Source of the DNA: Clostridium sp. M62/1
Lineage (GTDB): Bacteria; Bacillota; Clostridia; Lachnospirales; Lachnospiraceae
Length of the DNA: 64,000 nt
NCBI RefSeq assembly: GCF_020736365.1
Contig: NZ_CP085988.1
Span: 2,486,001 to 2,550,000, forward strand
Direction: 5' to 3'
The notes under the pieces are model-generated. The model was given only the letters and a program-made list of their open reading frames with translations, was not told the DNA's origin and ran no database searches. The position numbers and the translations under genes are program-made. Positions 16,178 to 24,252 of the stretch are shown here, in pieces (position 1 is the first letter of the stretch; each line of letters begins with the position of its first letter).

Positions 16178-18771
16178 TAAATTCCTCCCTCAAGATCCAG
16201 CGGTCTGTTTGTCATATACGCCGGCACCGTTTTATCCAGCTTTACAATACTCTCAATTCGAAGAATTACTGCAAGCGTGTCCAACCTTTCCTGAACTTCC
16301 GGAGGAATCAAAGTTCCCGTCACGTTTTCTCCCTCCAGTCTCCTAATAATGGCTGTACCGAGTTCCTTTAAAATACTCTTACGAACCTTTCTTATGTATT
16401 TGCATGCTTCAAAATATTCCGAAGCATGGTCAAACATTTCCGTGTCGTCAGTCAAAAGAGCGATCTGTTCCAGATTTTCGGGCTTCTGCGGTCCTACCGT
16501 ATGGATATCTTCGTTAAGCCAATTTTTTATGGTGCCTGGCTGAACGGCGGTACCATTTGCAATCATTTCTTCCGCGATCCGCTGTGGAGTTTTTCCCGTC
16601 CGTTCCATGTACGCAGAAAGATCATTTTTCCATCGCTTGGACATCTCATAATTTTTTTCCGTTTTTCCCCCCGTTACGTCCGAACGGATTATCTCATTCA
16701 GTATGTAATCCACTATATCCTTTGTGTTATTATCCCTGTTCATAAATACCATGCTGTCTCCCGGACGTAGGGCGTCAATTTCCTTTTGAACCACTTCATC
16801 CTTTTCCTCATTCAATACGTATGCCTTGTAATATTGCGTAAGCATGGCACCTTCCCCGTCTTCAAATCTCACCAGCTTTGAAACATCTGCCGACGGAGCA
16901 GATGAATCCCCATTTTCCCGATGAACCATGGCTTCAAACTTTATTCGGATAACCTCTTCGGTATATCCAATAATTTCTTCGTCAGACCGGTTAACCTCTT
17001 CCTCTTCGCACATCAGTTTCTCATCCGCCGAGTCTTCTTCTGCCATCTCTTCGGAAAGGCTCTGTCTTGCATTAAAAAGTTTGTCCTTTCCCAATCCCCT
17101 TCTTTTTCTTGCCCGGAAAACCGCAGCTTCCGGTTCATAAAGAAGAACCGTTATTTCCGCCGCAGCCGTACAGCAAAACACGTCAAAATGCCTTCCTGTG
17201 ATATTCCCGACAAGCAGAATACCGTCATATGTACGGCTCCCGTCAAATCGATTTACGGAAACAACCTCAATTCCGGAATAATCCCTGTCAAAATCGCTTA
17301 GGACATATTTCCAAATCATGTCCGCATAATACGCCTTCGGGACAATAATCGCCAGTTTTTTTCTTCTTCGCGTTTTGACATACTGCCTTACACGGTCCAT
17401 CTTCGGAGAACCGTCGCTCCTGACATAATACATGTTTGTCAGGATTTCCATCATCTTCTTTCCGACATTCCTGAGATTATCCGGTAAAAGCTCAATCTTT
17501 CTTTCCAATTCCTCCAGTCTGTCCGCAGGATCATCAACCGCTATTTTTCCGTCATGAATCTCCTTTTCAAGTTCATTGATCGAAAACGGTGCCGTCATGA
17601 AAAGTTTCATCAGTGACCACGCCGGAATGACTATATCCGCCTTCTCGCTTTCATCCAGCTCATCCTGTCTGATCAGACGAACGGCAAATTTAAAATCCCT
17701 GTAATCCTGCCAGCTTATTTCGCCCGGAAGAATTTCTGTCCTTATTTCCCGATCAATAATCGCCCCCGTCTGCCGCTCCAGTTCCACCGTAAATTCATTC
17801 CTGTTTCTTGGCGGAAGCGTGTTTTCCAAAAGAAAGTCCTTCGTACACGCAAAAACTCCCGCTTCCCGGTAAGCAGAAACAAGTTCTTCCCCTTTTGAAA
17901 AATCCATCCCGCCAATCAAAAAAGCAAAATCCAGGCTTTCCCTGTTCATAACCTGCGGAATTTCCGTGATCCCGCGCTCTATCAAATCGTTCCCGCACAC
18001 CATTATTCCAAGATGGCTGTTTCCTTCCGTCTCGTATGTCATATTCAGTCCGACGGAAACACTGGATGTGAATTTAAGCATTGCCTCGTTTTTCCCGATA
18101 TTGCCCCCATAATGATATTCTTTTTCCTCTGTAAAGTAGGAAGCCGTCACGAGATCCAAAATTTTAATTTTTTTACTTCCGGAACAGATCTCTAAACCCT
18201 TCATGTACCGCCCCGCTCTGTGACGGTCCATGACAATGATAATGGAGGCATCAGTGATTCCCGGTATGTCCTTTCTGTCACATTCCAGTATTTCGGCAAG
18301 AAACTCTTCTCTCGCCCCATTTCCCGAACGGATTCCGCGGCCGTCATATCGATTGGAACTTCCCTGATAGGGCATAATCGCCGCCCAGCTTTTTCTTCCG
18401 ATTTTTTTAATGCTTGAACCGCCCTGCCCGATAACCGCCCATTCCTTTCCTTCACTATCCGTTTCAATCCCGCGAAATTCACCGCGTTTTCTTTCGTAAA
18501 GAACGGGACTTCCAGGCGAAAGAGAACGAACAATCCCATCCACATCGGTACCGTTACCCCAAATGACCGCAAAGGCCGCCCATACAATGGCTGCCGCATC
18601 AAAACATGGTGATCCCACATGCAGAATAATACTGCCCCTGTTCTCCCCTTTCCCAGCTTCCCCGGACAAAAATGCTAAAAAGGATTGGAGAATGAGTTCT
18701 TTGGAAATAATCTGATTTTCCAAATATATATCACACTTTTTTAGACTTCTGTTCAGATCTTCTACATTCAT
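16177..18771 (-). CDS. drmE: DISARM protein DrmE, 864 aa
   Basis: DrmE is the component that marks class 2 DISARM. The protein has no classical Walker motif. It starts with a region like an inactive helicase/transferase fold (SIILHVGSPCFDAAAIVWAA), has alpha/beta blocks (LAIIVPKAYYADMIW, YDGILLVGNITGRHFD), an acidic linker at about 610 to 650, and a C-terminal helical domain (KRWKNDLSAYMERTGKTPQ, GTIKNWLNEDIHTVG) resembling a helix-turn-helix. Length and position next to drmA agree. ATG at 18771 is preferred, 11 bases from AAGGAGG; a GTG at 18783 overlaps that site. Naming rests largely on context. Confidence 0.75.
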   Translation of the reverse strand: MNVEDLNRSLKKCDIYLENQIISKELILQSFLAFLSGEAGKGENRGSIILHVGSPCFDAAAIVWAAFAVIWGNGTDVDGIVRSLSPGSPVLYERKRGEFRGIETDSEGKEWAVIGQGGSSIKKIGRKSWAAIMPYQGSSNRYDGRGIRSGNGAREEFLAEILECDRKDIPGITDASIIIVMDRHRAGRYMKGLEICSGSKKIKILDLVTASYFTEEKEYHYGGNIGKNEAMLKFTSSVSVGLNMTYETEGNSHLGIMVCGNDLIERGITEIPQVMNRESLDFAFLIGGMDFSKGEELVSAYREAGVFACTKDFLLENTLPPRNRNEFTVELERQTGAIIDREIRTEILPGEISWQDYRDFKFAVRLIRQDELDESEKADIVIPAWSLMKLFMTAPFSINELEKEIHDGKIAVDDPADRLEELERKIELLPDNLRNVGKKMMEILTNMYYVRSDGSPKMDRVRQYVKTRRRKKLAIIVPKAYYADMIWKYVLSDFDRDYSGIEVVSVNRFDGSRTYDGILLVGNITGRHFDVFCCTAAAEITVLLYEPEAAVFRARKRRGLGKDKLFNARQSLSEEMAEEDSADEKLMCEEEEVNRSDEEIIGYTEEVIRIKFEAMVHRENGDSSAPSADVSKLVRFEDGEGAMLTQYYKAYVLNEEKDEVVQKEIDALRPGDSMVFMNRDNNTKDIVDYILNEIIRSDVTGGKTEKNYEMSKRWKNDLSAYMERTGKTPQRIAEEMIANGTAVQPGTIKNWLNEDIHTVGPQKPENLEQIALLTDDTEMFDHASEYFEACKYIRKVRKSILKELGTAIIRRLEGENVTGTLIPPEVQERLDTLAVILRIESIVKLDKTVPAYMTNRPLDLEGGI

Positions 18772-18793
18772 TACATTCTCCACCTCCTTCTTA

Positions 18794-20209
18794 TTAGACG
18801 TTCACCGCAAAATGATTTTTCTTGTTTTCCAGTTCATATCCACGTTTTTCTCTCCTGATACAGCCAGCCTGCTTAAGCCTGTGAAGAAAATTATATGCTG
18901 TCATCTGTGATACTCCGAGAATATTGCTTATGTCCTGCGCACAGAATTCATTTGAAACGCCCAATTCTGACACTATCCTGCAACATTTTTCAATTGTTTG
19001 AGGTCTGAGATTTTCTTTTAATGTTTCCTGAAGTTCCAGACACATTTTCAGCTGAGGTCCGGGAATCTCATATCGTCTCTTCTCATCTTCCGAAAAGGCA
19101 GCAGTCATAACAACTATGCATTTCTTAATAAACAGAGCCATTTCTTCTATAAGAGGTATCGAAACGGAATTGCCAAACTGTTTGAATTTTTGCTGATTCG
19201 ACATGTTTTCTGGAAAGGAAAATCCCTCATTTCCATTTTCATCAAGAAAAGCATAGCCGATAAATCCCTGCAGTCTTCCCCATTCCGCAGGCGTCATTGT
19301 TCGGATATATTTTTCGTTGATCGGAGATTTTTTCCCTTTTACATCCATCCCCGCATATTTTTTTCCGTTGATCGGATCATAAATCAGATTTCTTTCTTTT
19401 CCAGATCCTCCAGTGGCAAGAATCGTGCTTGCAATCGGGCACTCAATTTCCGTAGCATTGGCTATCCTACATCCGAAACCGTTCCCGTTTCTCTTCTGCC
19501 TTGCTTTATGCTCTTCCAGTGTTTTCAATAAGCCTGATGACAGAAAGAATCTTTCTGATACGTCAACGTCAAGTATATCCCTTACAGACTTAAATATCAC
19601 TTTTTCACTTTTTTCCGGCGTTCTTTCCGGAATGAGTTTCAAATGTTCTCCAAAATAATTTCTGCTGAATGCCACAATATATACCCTTGGTCGGTTTTGA
19701 GGAAGACCAAAGTTTCTCGTATTACGTATAAATGAGGATTTATCGTATGACAGTGTTCCGTCTGTTTTCCGTTTTACTCCGATCACATGATAATTTAGTT
19801 CATTCTCTAATGTATTGATTATTATTCGAAATGTTCTTCCTTCATCGTGGCTGACCAAATTCTCAACATTCTCCAAGAAAATGGCCTTGGGCATTGTCTG
19901 CTCGATAATCCTGGCAATATGAAAAAAAATAGTTCCCTTTGTTATATCTTTAAATCCTTCACGTAAACCTATTTTACTGAACGGTTGACAAGGAAATCCT
20001 GCCAAAAGTACATCATAATCTGTTCTGCAGACAAGTTTCCGGAACTCGTCATTTGTAACATCGTTCCGTGCGTCATCACCAAACAGGTGTTCATAAGTCT
20101 GACAGGCATATTTATCTATTTCCGCAGAGAGGACATTCTCAAAGTCCCCGGCCAGTTCAAATCCTCGCCGTATTCCTCCGATTCCGCTGCACAAATCTAT
20201 TGTACGCAT
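18794..20209 (-). CDS. drmMII: DNA (cytosine-5) methyltransferase with C-terminal winged helix (DrmMII-type), 471 aa
   Basis: The catalytic domain is complete: motif I MRTIDLCSGIGGIRRGFE, motif IV GFPCQPFSKIG with catalytic Cys, motif VI ENVENL, motif VIII QNRPRVYIV, and FGNSVSIPL of motif X. A target-recognition region lies between about 215 and 300. Beyond residue 395 there is an extra segment ending in a winged helix (CRIVSELGVSN, DISNILGVSQMTAYNFLHRL, KQAGCIRREKRGYELE). In DISARM it methylates host DNA to mark self. The added DNA-binding domain may regulate the operon or target the enzyme. First gene of the operon; a palindrome stands upstream. ATG at 20209 follows AGGAGG-like sequence by 11 bases. 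Confidence 0.9.
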   Translation of the reverse strand: MRTIDLCSGIGGIRRGFELAGDFENVLSAEIDKYACQTYEHLFGDDARNDVTNDEFRKLVCRTDYDVLLAGFPCQPFSKIGLREGFKDITKGTIFFHIARIIEQTMPKAIFLENVENLVSHDEGRTFRIIINTLENELNYHVIGVKRKTDGTLSYDKSSFIRNTRNFGLPQNRPRVYIVAFSRNYFGEHLKLIPERTPEKSEKVIFKSVRDILDVDVSERFFLSSGLLKTLEEHKARQKRNGNGFGCRIANATEIECPIASTILATGGSGKERNLIYDPINGKKYAGMDVKGKKSPINEKYIRTMTPAEWGRLQGFIGYAFLDENGNEGFSFPENMSNQQKFKQFGNSVSIPLIEEMALFIKKCIVVMTAAFSEDEKRRYEIPGPQLKMCLELQETLKENLRPQTIEKCCRIVSELGVSNEFCAQDISNILGVSQMTAYNFLHRLKQAGCIRREKRGYELENKKNHFAVNV

Positions 20210-20268
20210 TTTATACAGTTCCTCCATTCTGTACATTGTTCGACCGGTTATGTCGATTAAGTACATTT

Positions 20269-20283
20269 ATATACTCTGTATAT
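20269..20283. promoter_or_regulatory. 15-bp palindrome upstream of the methyltransferase gene
   Basis: ATATAC-TCT-GTATAT is a perfect inverted repeat just ahead of the first gene of the defence operon. A minus-strand TATAAT lies about 60 bases further upstream (near 20340). It is a candidate operator for the operon; the methyltransferase's own winged helix or the XRE protein could be the ligand. Confidence 0.4.
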
Positions 20284-20537
20284 GTAGATTATGGACCTGA
20301 TTTGGTAATTATTGGTCACACATCATAATTTTTTAATATTATAGCATAATAATCCTCAAAAAGGCGATTATACTCCATTATCTTTCCAATTTATTGTTTT
20401 GAGGAACAAATTAAATCCTGCTTCAATAAAGTCTTAAGGTCAAACTATTTACAAATTTTGAATTTCTGTCCCGGAATCCTTACTTGAAATAATCGTTGAA
20501 ATAGCATATATTATTTAGTAACAAGAGGTGATGTTTG

Positions 20538-20768
20538 ATGCTAACAGCAAAATTATTTGAAAACGAAGGAAGTCAAGCAGTTCAATTACCGCAGAGTTGT
20601 CGATTTACTGGCAGTGAGGTATTTGTGAGCAAAATCGGCGACATTGTAGTCTTGACTCCCCAAAATAGTCATTGGGTTGGATTTCTCACCAGCCTAAACA
20701 TGTTTACGGATGATTATATGGGAAACGGGCGAATGCCAATATTATGTCAAGAGCGTGAAGAGCTTTGA
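20538..20768 (+). CDS. VapB/VagC-type antitoxin (AbrB-like), 76 aa
   Basis: The protein starts MLTAKLFENEGSQAVQLPQS and continues FTGSEVFVSKIGDIVVLTP, the swapped-hairpin AbrB/SpoVT fold of VapB-type antitoxins, then a C-terminal toxin-binding tail (WVGFLTSLNMFTDDYM). GAGGTGATG precedes the ATG. A PIN-domain VapC gene would be expected to overlap its 3' end, but none is intact there, so it appears to be an orphan. Divergent from the DISARM operon. Confidence 0.8.
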   Translation: MLTAKLFENEGSQAVQLPQSCRFTGSEVFVSKIGDIVVLTPQNSHWVGFLTSLNMFTDDYMGNGRMPILCQEREEL

Positions 20769-20779
20769 AACATCTCCAA

Positions 20780-20990
20780 GAGCAAAGTTAATCAATCCCA
20801 ATATTTCCTCTGTTGATTCCATCTCTGGTGCCCTTGCAGGAAGAGTCCCTGCAAATCTTGACCGGCATTCTGTGAGAGAAGAAAGGCTTTCTAAATATAC
20901 GATTGCTGATTGATGCAAATATTTCTTGGATGTACTCATACACAAGGACAAGTTCCTTAATCCGGAGAAACCGTCCTCTTACCATCCCGG
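20780..20990 (+). pseudogene. Decayed toxin-antitoxin pair: antitoxin tail and frameshifted PIN-domain toxin
   Basis: The stretch AGRVPANLDRHSVREERLSK looks like the C-terminus of a small antitoxin, ending at 20913. Overlapping it, LLIDANI (from 20903) is the start of a PIN domain with its first acidic residue, and after a shift of one base the frame continues FLDVLIHKDKF. Together they read as the first 18 residues of a VapC-like ribonuclease broken by a single-base change; nothing recognisable follows. Inference from short motifs. Confidence 0.45.
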
Positions 20991-21077
20991 CTCTTTCCAT
21001 AAAATACAGAAAAAATCCCCCGAAAGACCAATATCTCCCGGAGGATTTCACCCTGTTTATCCACATATTTACTTTTC

Positions 21078-21359
21078 CTATCTGATCTCCCGCTCCACGG
21101 AAACAATCTCTGCCTCCGTACTGTTCTCTACAAAGGCCAGGATATCATCCATCATACTGTCCGCCTGAGCGGCATGAGCCACTATGCCCGCCACGCCGAT
21201 CACAAGCGTCTGGTGGATGTCCTGCTCACCCGTTTCGGCCGCAGATACAGCATACCGGCTTCTTATCTTTCCCAGCAGACTTTTTACCACCATTCGCTTT
21301 TCCTTTAATGAATGAACCCACGGTGCGTAAAGCCTGAGTTCCATCACGGCAACTTTCAA
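21078..21359 (-). CDS. DUF503 (YlxP-like) family protein, 93 aa
   Basis: The family signature is clear: MKVAVMELRLYAPWVHSLKE with KRMVVKSLLGKIRSRY, then SAAETGEQDIHQTLVIGVAG. DUF503 proteins have a ferredoxin-like fold and are often encoded near translation or ribosome-assembly genes; no activity is known. TTG at 21359 is chosen because it gives the family's usual N-terminus and has GGAAGGGG five bases upstream; an ATG 30 bases earlier is possible. Here it stands alone among decayed accessory genes, and may mark the edge of core DNA. Confidence 0.8.
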   Translation of the reverse strand: MKVAVMELRLYAPWVHSLKEKRMVVKSLLGKIRSRYAVSAAETGEQDIHQTLVIGVAGIVAHAAQADSMMDDILAFVENSTEAEIVSVEREIR

Positions 21360-21385
21360 GTTATCCCCTTCCTTAATATATGGCT

Positions 21386-21568
21386 TCATAAAGACCCGGA
21401 TTTTCTATCTGTTCCTCGGTTTCTGATGCGCTGCATGATTTTTGGTTTTTTAACTTTGTTTCTATATGGAAATTTTCTGTCCTTCCACTTTTCCAGTTCT
21501 TCACCGAGATCCCCAAAACAATATTCATGCGACATAATAACTTCCAACGGCGATTTACAGTCTGTCAT
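21386..21568 (-). CDS. Hypothetical small basic protein, 60 aa
   Basis: A charged helical N-terminal part (GDLGEELEKWKDRKFPYR) leads to a very basic tail. No family recognised. It follows another small gene by three bases and has AGAGGACG about ten bases before the ATG. It may be the partner of the antitoxin-like genes beside it, or a fragment. Confidence 0.35.
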   Translation of the reverse strand: MTDCKSPLEVIMSHEYCFGDLGEELEKWKDRKFPYRNKVKKPKIMQRIRNRGTDRKSGSL

Positions 21569-21571
21569 AGT

Positions 21572-21805
21572 TTACGTCCTCTCTTCTTCAAAATCAGGAT
21601 CCACCGTCAATATGATCTTGCTTCGTCCTGCCAACACTTCTTGACTGTACTGGAAGGGAATAATATCCTTCAGTGCTTCTTCTGTCGAGATACTTTTTAC
21701 AATATGGCTCTGAACCTTTGTTATGTTTAGTTCCCTCAAATATCTTTTTGATTTGATACCAATGGTATTACCGCACTTCTTTTCCAACTGATTCACCCCA
21801 AGCAT
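21572..21805 (-). pseudogene. Partial copy of the neighbouring antitoxin-like gene
   Basis: VQSHIVKSISTEEALKDIIP resembles IQKRIVRAVAAEEELKDAII of the next gene upstream, so the two look like tandem copies. The first 15 codons overlap the end of that gene in another frame, and there is no good internal start with a ribosome site. It is best read as a degraded duplicate, though translation from ATG 21805 is possible. Confidence 0.35.
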
Positions 21806-21971
21806 ATTCTCCGTCAAGATTTAAGTTTTCTCCGAATTCAGCTGACCGTTCCTCCAGGGTCTTATGACCAAACGCTTTTGTGAGTATAATCGCATCCTTC
21901 AGTTCTTCTTCCGCCGCAACAGCTCTGACTATACGTTTCTGAATCTTATCCATAATCAACCAATTTCTCAT
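21768..21971 (-). CDS. Antitoxin-like protein, 67 aa
   Basis: The C-terminal pattern TLEERSAEFGENLNLDGEYA with WGESVGKEV matches the tail of small antitoxins that end LDGEYDWGEPVGKEVW and are encoded next to MazF- or VapC-type toxins. The N-terminal part (MDKIQKRIVRAVAAEEELK) is helical. AAAGGAG lies five bases before ATG 21971. No toxin gene is found beside it. Function inferred from the tail motif only. Confidence 0.5.
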   Translation of the reverse strand: MRNWLIMDKIQKRIVRAVAAEEELKDAIILTKAFGHKTLEERSAEFGENLNLDGEYAWGESVGKEVR

Positions 21972-21981
21972 AATAGCTCCT

Positions 21982-22170
21982 TTACTCTTTCTGTTTCGAG
22001 AAAAAAGCAAGAATTTCTAGTGTTATGTCTTCTGGTTTTAAATTACGTTCTTTAACATACTGTGCATATCCCCGTAAATCAAATTGCAGCGGCTCATGTT
22101 TTTCATATGGATTGTAATCTTGCATATATTCATCTACCACCTTCTGTCTGCTATAACCCCTTAATGTCAT
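21982..22170 (-). CDS. Conserved-looking small protein overlapping hicB, 62 aa
   Basis: The sequence YNPYEKHEPLQFDLRGYAQY and VKERNLKPEDITLEILAFF reads as a compact helical protein of a type I have seen in clostridial genomes beside antitoxin genes, with no known function. Its ATG overlaps the stop of hicB as ATGA, so translation is coupled. It could be an accessory member of the same toxin-antitoxin-like unit. Confidence 0.55.
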   Translation of the reverse strand: MTLRGYSRQKVVDEYMQDYNPYEKHEPLQFDLRGYAQYVKERNLKPEDITLEILAFFSKQKE

Positions 22171-22370
22171 TTAATGATACAGCTCCTTTTTACCTCTTCC
22201 ACGCGCGTTTTCAGATAGTCATCTACCGCAGCGTGAAAGTCATTAAGAAGTTCTTTCTCATTTGCTCCTTCATAAGAGATCAAGGATCGGACTCCCATAA
22301 CCTTACCGTAAAAAATCCCGTCTTCTTCTGAAAACTCAACGCTGCCTACATATCCTTTATACTGAATCAT
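22167..22370 (-). CDS. hicB: HicB-family antitoxin, 67 aa
   Basis: HicB antitoxins have a degenerate RNase-H-like fold. MIQYKGYVGSVEFSEEDGIF, then YGKVMGVRSLISYEGA and ELLNDFHAAVDDYL, is the characteristic N-terminal pattern. There is no C-terminal ribbon-helix-helix, and no HicA toxin gene adjoins. ATG at 22370 has AAGGTGG upstream; an earlier ATG gives nine more residues. First gene of a run of small minus-strand genes. Confidence 0.75.
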   Translation of the reverse strand: MIQYKGYVGSVEFSEEDGIFYGKVMGVRSLISYEGANEKELLNDFHAAVDDYLKTRVEEVKRSCIIK

Positions 22371-22566
22371 ATTCCCCACCTTATAATCTGCCTTCATCCT
22401 TTATCCGATCTTATCTGCGGCTGCCTCCTTGAGATAGTCTTTATTATACACCCACAAAATATTTTTGTGTTGAACCTGCAATTCACTTTAAACGGATTTT
22501 TTCCGTAAAAAGGACCAGACCATTCACAAACTGCGAACAGCCCGGCCCTTTATACCTAAAACATAG

Positions 22567-22860
22567 TTCCGATATAAATGTAAAAATTTTTTCGTGCCAG
22601 ATTGCTATAATTCCTTTTCCTTTTTTGGAGCGCTTAATTCCCTTGTAAATGTAAAAAAATCACGATTCTGATTCCGATATAAATGTAAAAAATCCTTTTG
22701 GCATCAGACTCTCATAATTCCTTTACAAATGTACATTTTTCTCTTGGAATCCTTATTTTATAAGGCTTTCCAAAACCGGTAGTTCCGATATAAATGTAAA
22801 AAAATTCAGCTTTCCGACTCGCATCATTCCCTTTAAATGTCTTAAATTCCCTTATAAATG
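22567..22860. repeat. Threefold degenerate ~110-bp direct repeat, gene-free
   Basis: TTCCGATATAAATGTAAAAA occurs exactly at 22567, 22672 and 22783 (spacing 105 and 111). Each copy is followed about 65 bases later by a second related motif, ATTCCCTTGTAAATGTAAA or variants ending AAATGTAC or AAATGTC. Between them lie similar CT-rich spacers. No gene is present from 22,398 to 22,860. Function unknown; it separates accessory DNA from core genes. Confidence 0.7.
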
Positions 22861-24105
22861 TCAATCAACATCCTGCCCAACACTCTCCCCCGCCAGATGT
22901 CCCGTAGACCACGCAATCTGAAGATTAAATCCTCCCGTCACAGCGTCCAGATCCAGAACCTCCCCTGCAAAGTAGAGTCCCTTTACCTTCTTCGACTCCA
23001 TGGTGGAGGGATTGATCTCCTTCACCTGGACGCCTCCCTGGGTGATAATGGCCTCGCCAAATCCCCGAAGCCCGTTTAAGGTCAGGGTAAAGCCCTTAAC
23101 AGAGGCTGTCAGGCGTCTCCTCTCTTCCCTGGTGATCTCGTTGACCGGCTTCTCCGGGGCAATGCCGCTTCGCTCGATGATCACGGGTATCATCTTGGAG
23201 GGCAGAAGGCGGTTCAGGGAATTTTTGAACTGTTTATTCTTCGCCTCTTCAAAATCCCTGAGGATGCGGGCGTCGAGCTGCTCCTCGGAGAGGGCCGGCT
23301 TCAGATCGATGGTCAGTGTCAGGTTCCCTTTTTTCAGCTCCTTTGCCGCATAGCTGCTGGCGCTTAAAAGCACAGGGCCGCTGACACCGAAATGGGTAAA
23401 CAGCATCTCCCCAAAATCCCGGTAAATCTCCTTTTTCCCTCTCTTTACAGAGATCCCGATATTTTTGAGAGCCAGCCCCTGCAAATCCTTCACCACATCC
23501 TCCTCTGTGGTAAAGGGAACCAGCGCCGGCGAAAGCTCTGTCACCGCGTGCCCCGCTTCCCTGGCGAACCGGTAGCCGTCACCGTCAGAACCAGTTGTCG
23601 GATAAGACATGCCGCCGGTGGCCACTATCACCGCATCAGCATAAACTTTTTTCTTCTGGCGCTCTAAAACGACTCCCCGGCAGACGCCGTCCTCAATTAA
23701 AAGCTCCTTTACCGGCTCCTTCAGGCAGATCTCCACATCCAGATCCTTTAAGATTTTCGTCAGCGCGCGGATAATATCTGAGGCCTTGTCCGACTGGGGA
23801 AACACCCGGCCGCCCCTCTCTGTCTTCAGATGACAGCCTGCCCCTTCCACAAGGGCCATCATATCCTGATTCGTAAATCCATAAAAAGCGCTGTACAAAA
23901 AACGACGGTTGGTCACCACACTGTCAAACAGCGTTTCCATATCGCAGTCGTTTGTCACATTGCAGCGCCCCTTGCCTGTGATATAAATTTTTTTCCCGAG
24001 CTTCTCATTTTTCTCATAGATGACAGGGCGGCAGCCGTTTTGCGCCGCTGCTGCCGCTGCCATCATTCCGGCGGCTCCTCCGCCGATTACAATTACATGC
24101 TTCAT
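22861..24105 (-). CDS. BaiN/HI0933-like FAD-dependent oxidoreductase, 414 aa
   Basis: A Rossmann FAD motif opens the protein (VIVIGGGAAGMMAAAAAAQ), followed by LGKKIYITGKGRCNVTN, which is diagnostic of the HI0933/YhiN flavoprotein family, VIVATGGMSYPTTGSDGDGY, and GLYFAGEVLDLDAVTGGFNL near the C-terminus. Length is normal. BaiN, a member in bile-acid 7-dehydroxylating clostridia, reduces bile-acid intermediates, but most members have no proven substrate and no bai operon is present here. A single cytoplasmic core gene on the minus strand. Confidence 0.88.
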   Translation of the reverse strand: MKHVIVIGGGAAGMMAAAAAAQNGCRPVIYEKNEKLGKKIYITGKGRCNVTNDCDMETLFDSVVTNRRFLYSAFYGFTNQDMMALVEGAGCHLKTERGGRVFPQSDKASDIIRALTKILKDLDVEICLKEPVKELLIEDGVCRGVVLERQKKKVYADAVIVATGGMSYPTTGSDGDGYRFAREAGHAVTELSPALVPFTTEEDVVKDLQGLALKNIGISVKRGKKEIYRDFGEMLFTHFGVSGPVLLSASSYAAKELKKGNLTLTIDLKPALSEEQLDARILRDFEEAKNKQFKNSLNRLLPSKMIPVIIERSGIAPEKPVNEITREERRRLTASVKGFTLTLNGLRGFGEAIITQGGVQVKEINPSTMESKKVKGLYFAGEVLDLDAVTGGFNLQIAWSTGHLAGESVGQDVD

Positions 24106-24252
24106 CCTGTGTCTGCTTCCCGCCTCTCTTTTATCTAAAGATATCGAAAGAGGCCTTCCTTTCGTTTCTTTCCGTTTTCCCCTTCTTCTGGCCTTCTCCT
24201 GCCCTGCGTTCCTCTCTTGTCTTCCCCTTTTCTCTGCTGTTTTCTGTCTCTT

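Larger units (their letters stand above)
7943..20209 (-). other. Candidate DISARM-type anti-phage defence operon
   Basis: Six genes in one direction with overlaps or short gaps: cytosine-5 methyltransferase, DrmE, DrmA, DrmB, NERD/SF1 helicase, Vsr. The methyltransferase with DrmE, DrmA (helicase) and DrmB (DUF1998) is the class 2 DISARM set. A phospholipase-D-type DrmC is absent. DISARM restricts incoming unmodified phage DNA, with self DNA marked by the methyltransferase. Assignment rests on motifs, sizes and order; no search was run. Confidence 0.8.

Noticed and set aside
15615..16346. Plus-strand frame of 243 codons, serine-rich
   Set aside because: Antisense to the acidic region of drmA; low-complexity Ser arises from the complement of Asp/Glu codons.
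22567..22860. CRISPR array
   Set aside because: Repeat distance is 105 to 111 bases and the intervening sequence is itself partly repeated; no cas genes.
22861..24105. Bile-acid 7-dehydroxylation enzyme BaiN as a firm name
   Set aside because: The family is broad and present in most bacteria; no other bai gene is in the window.
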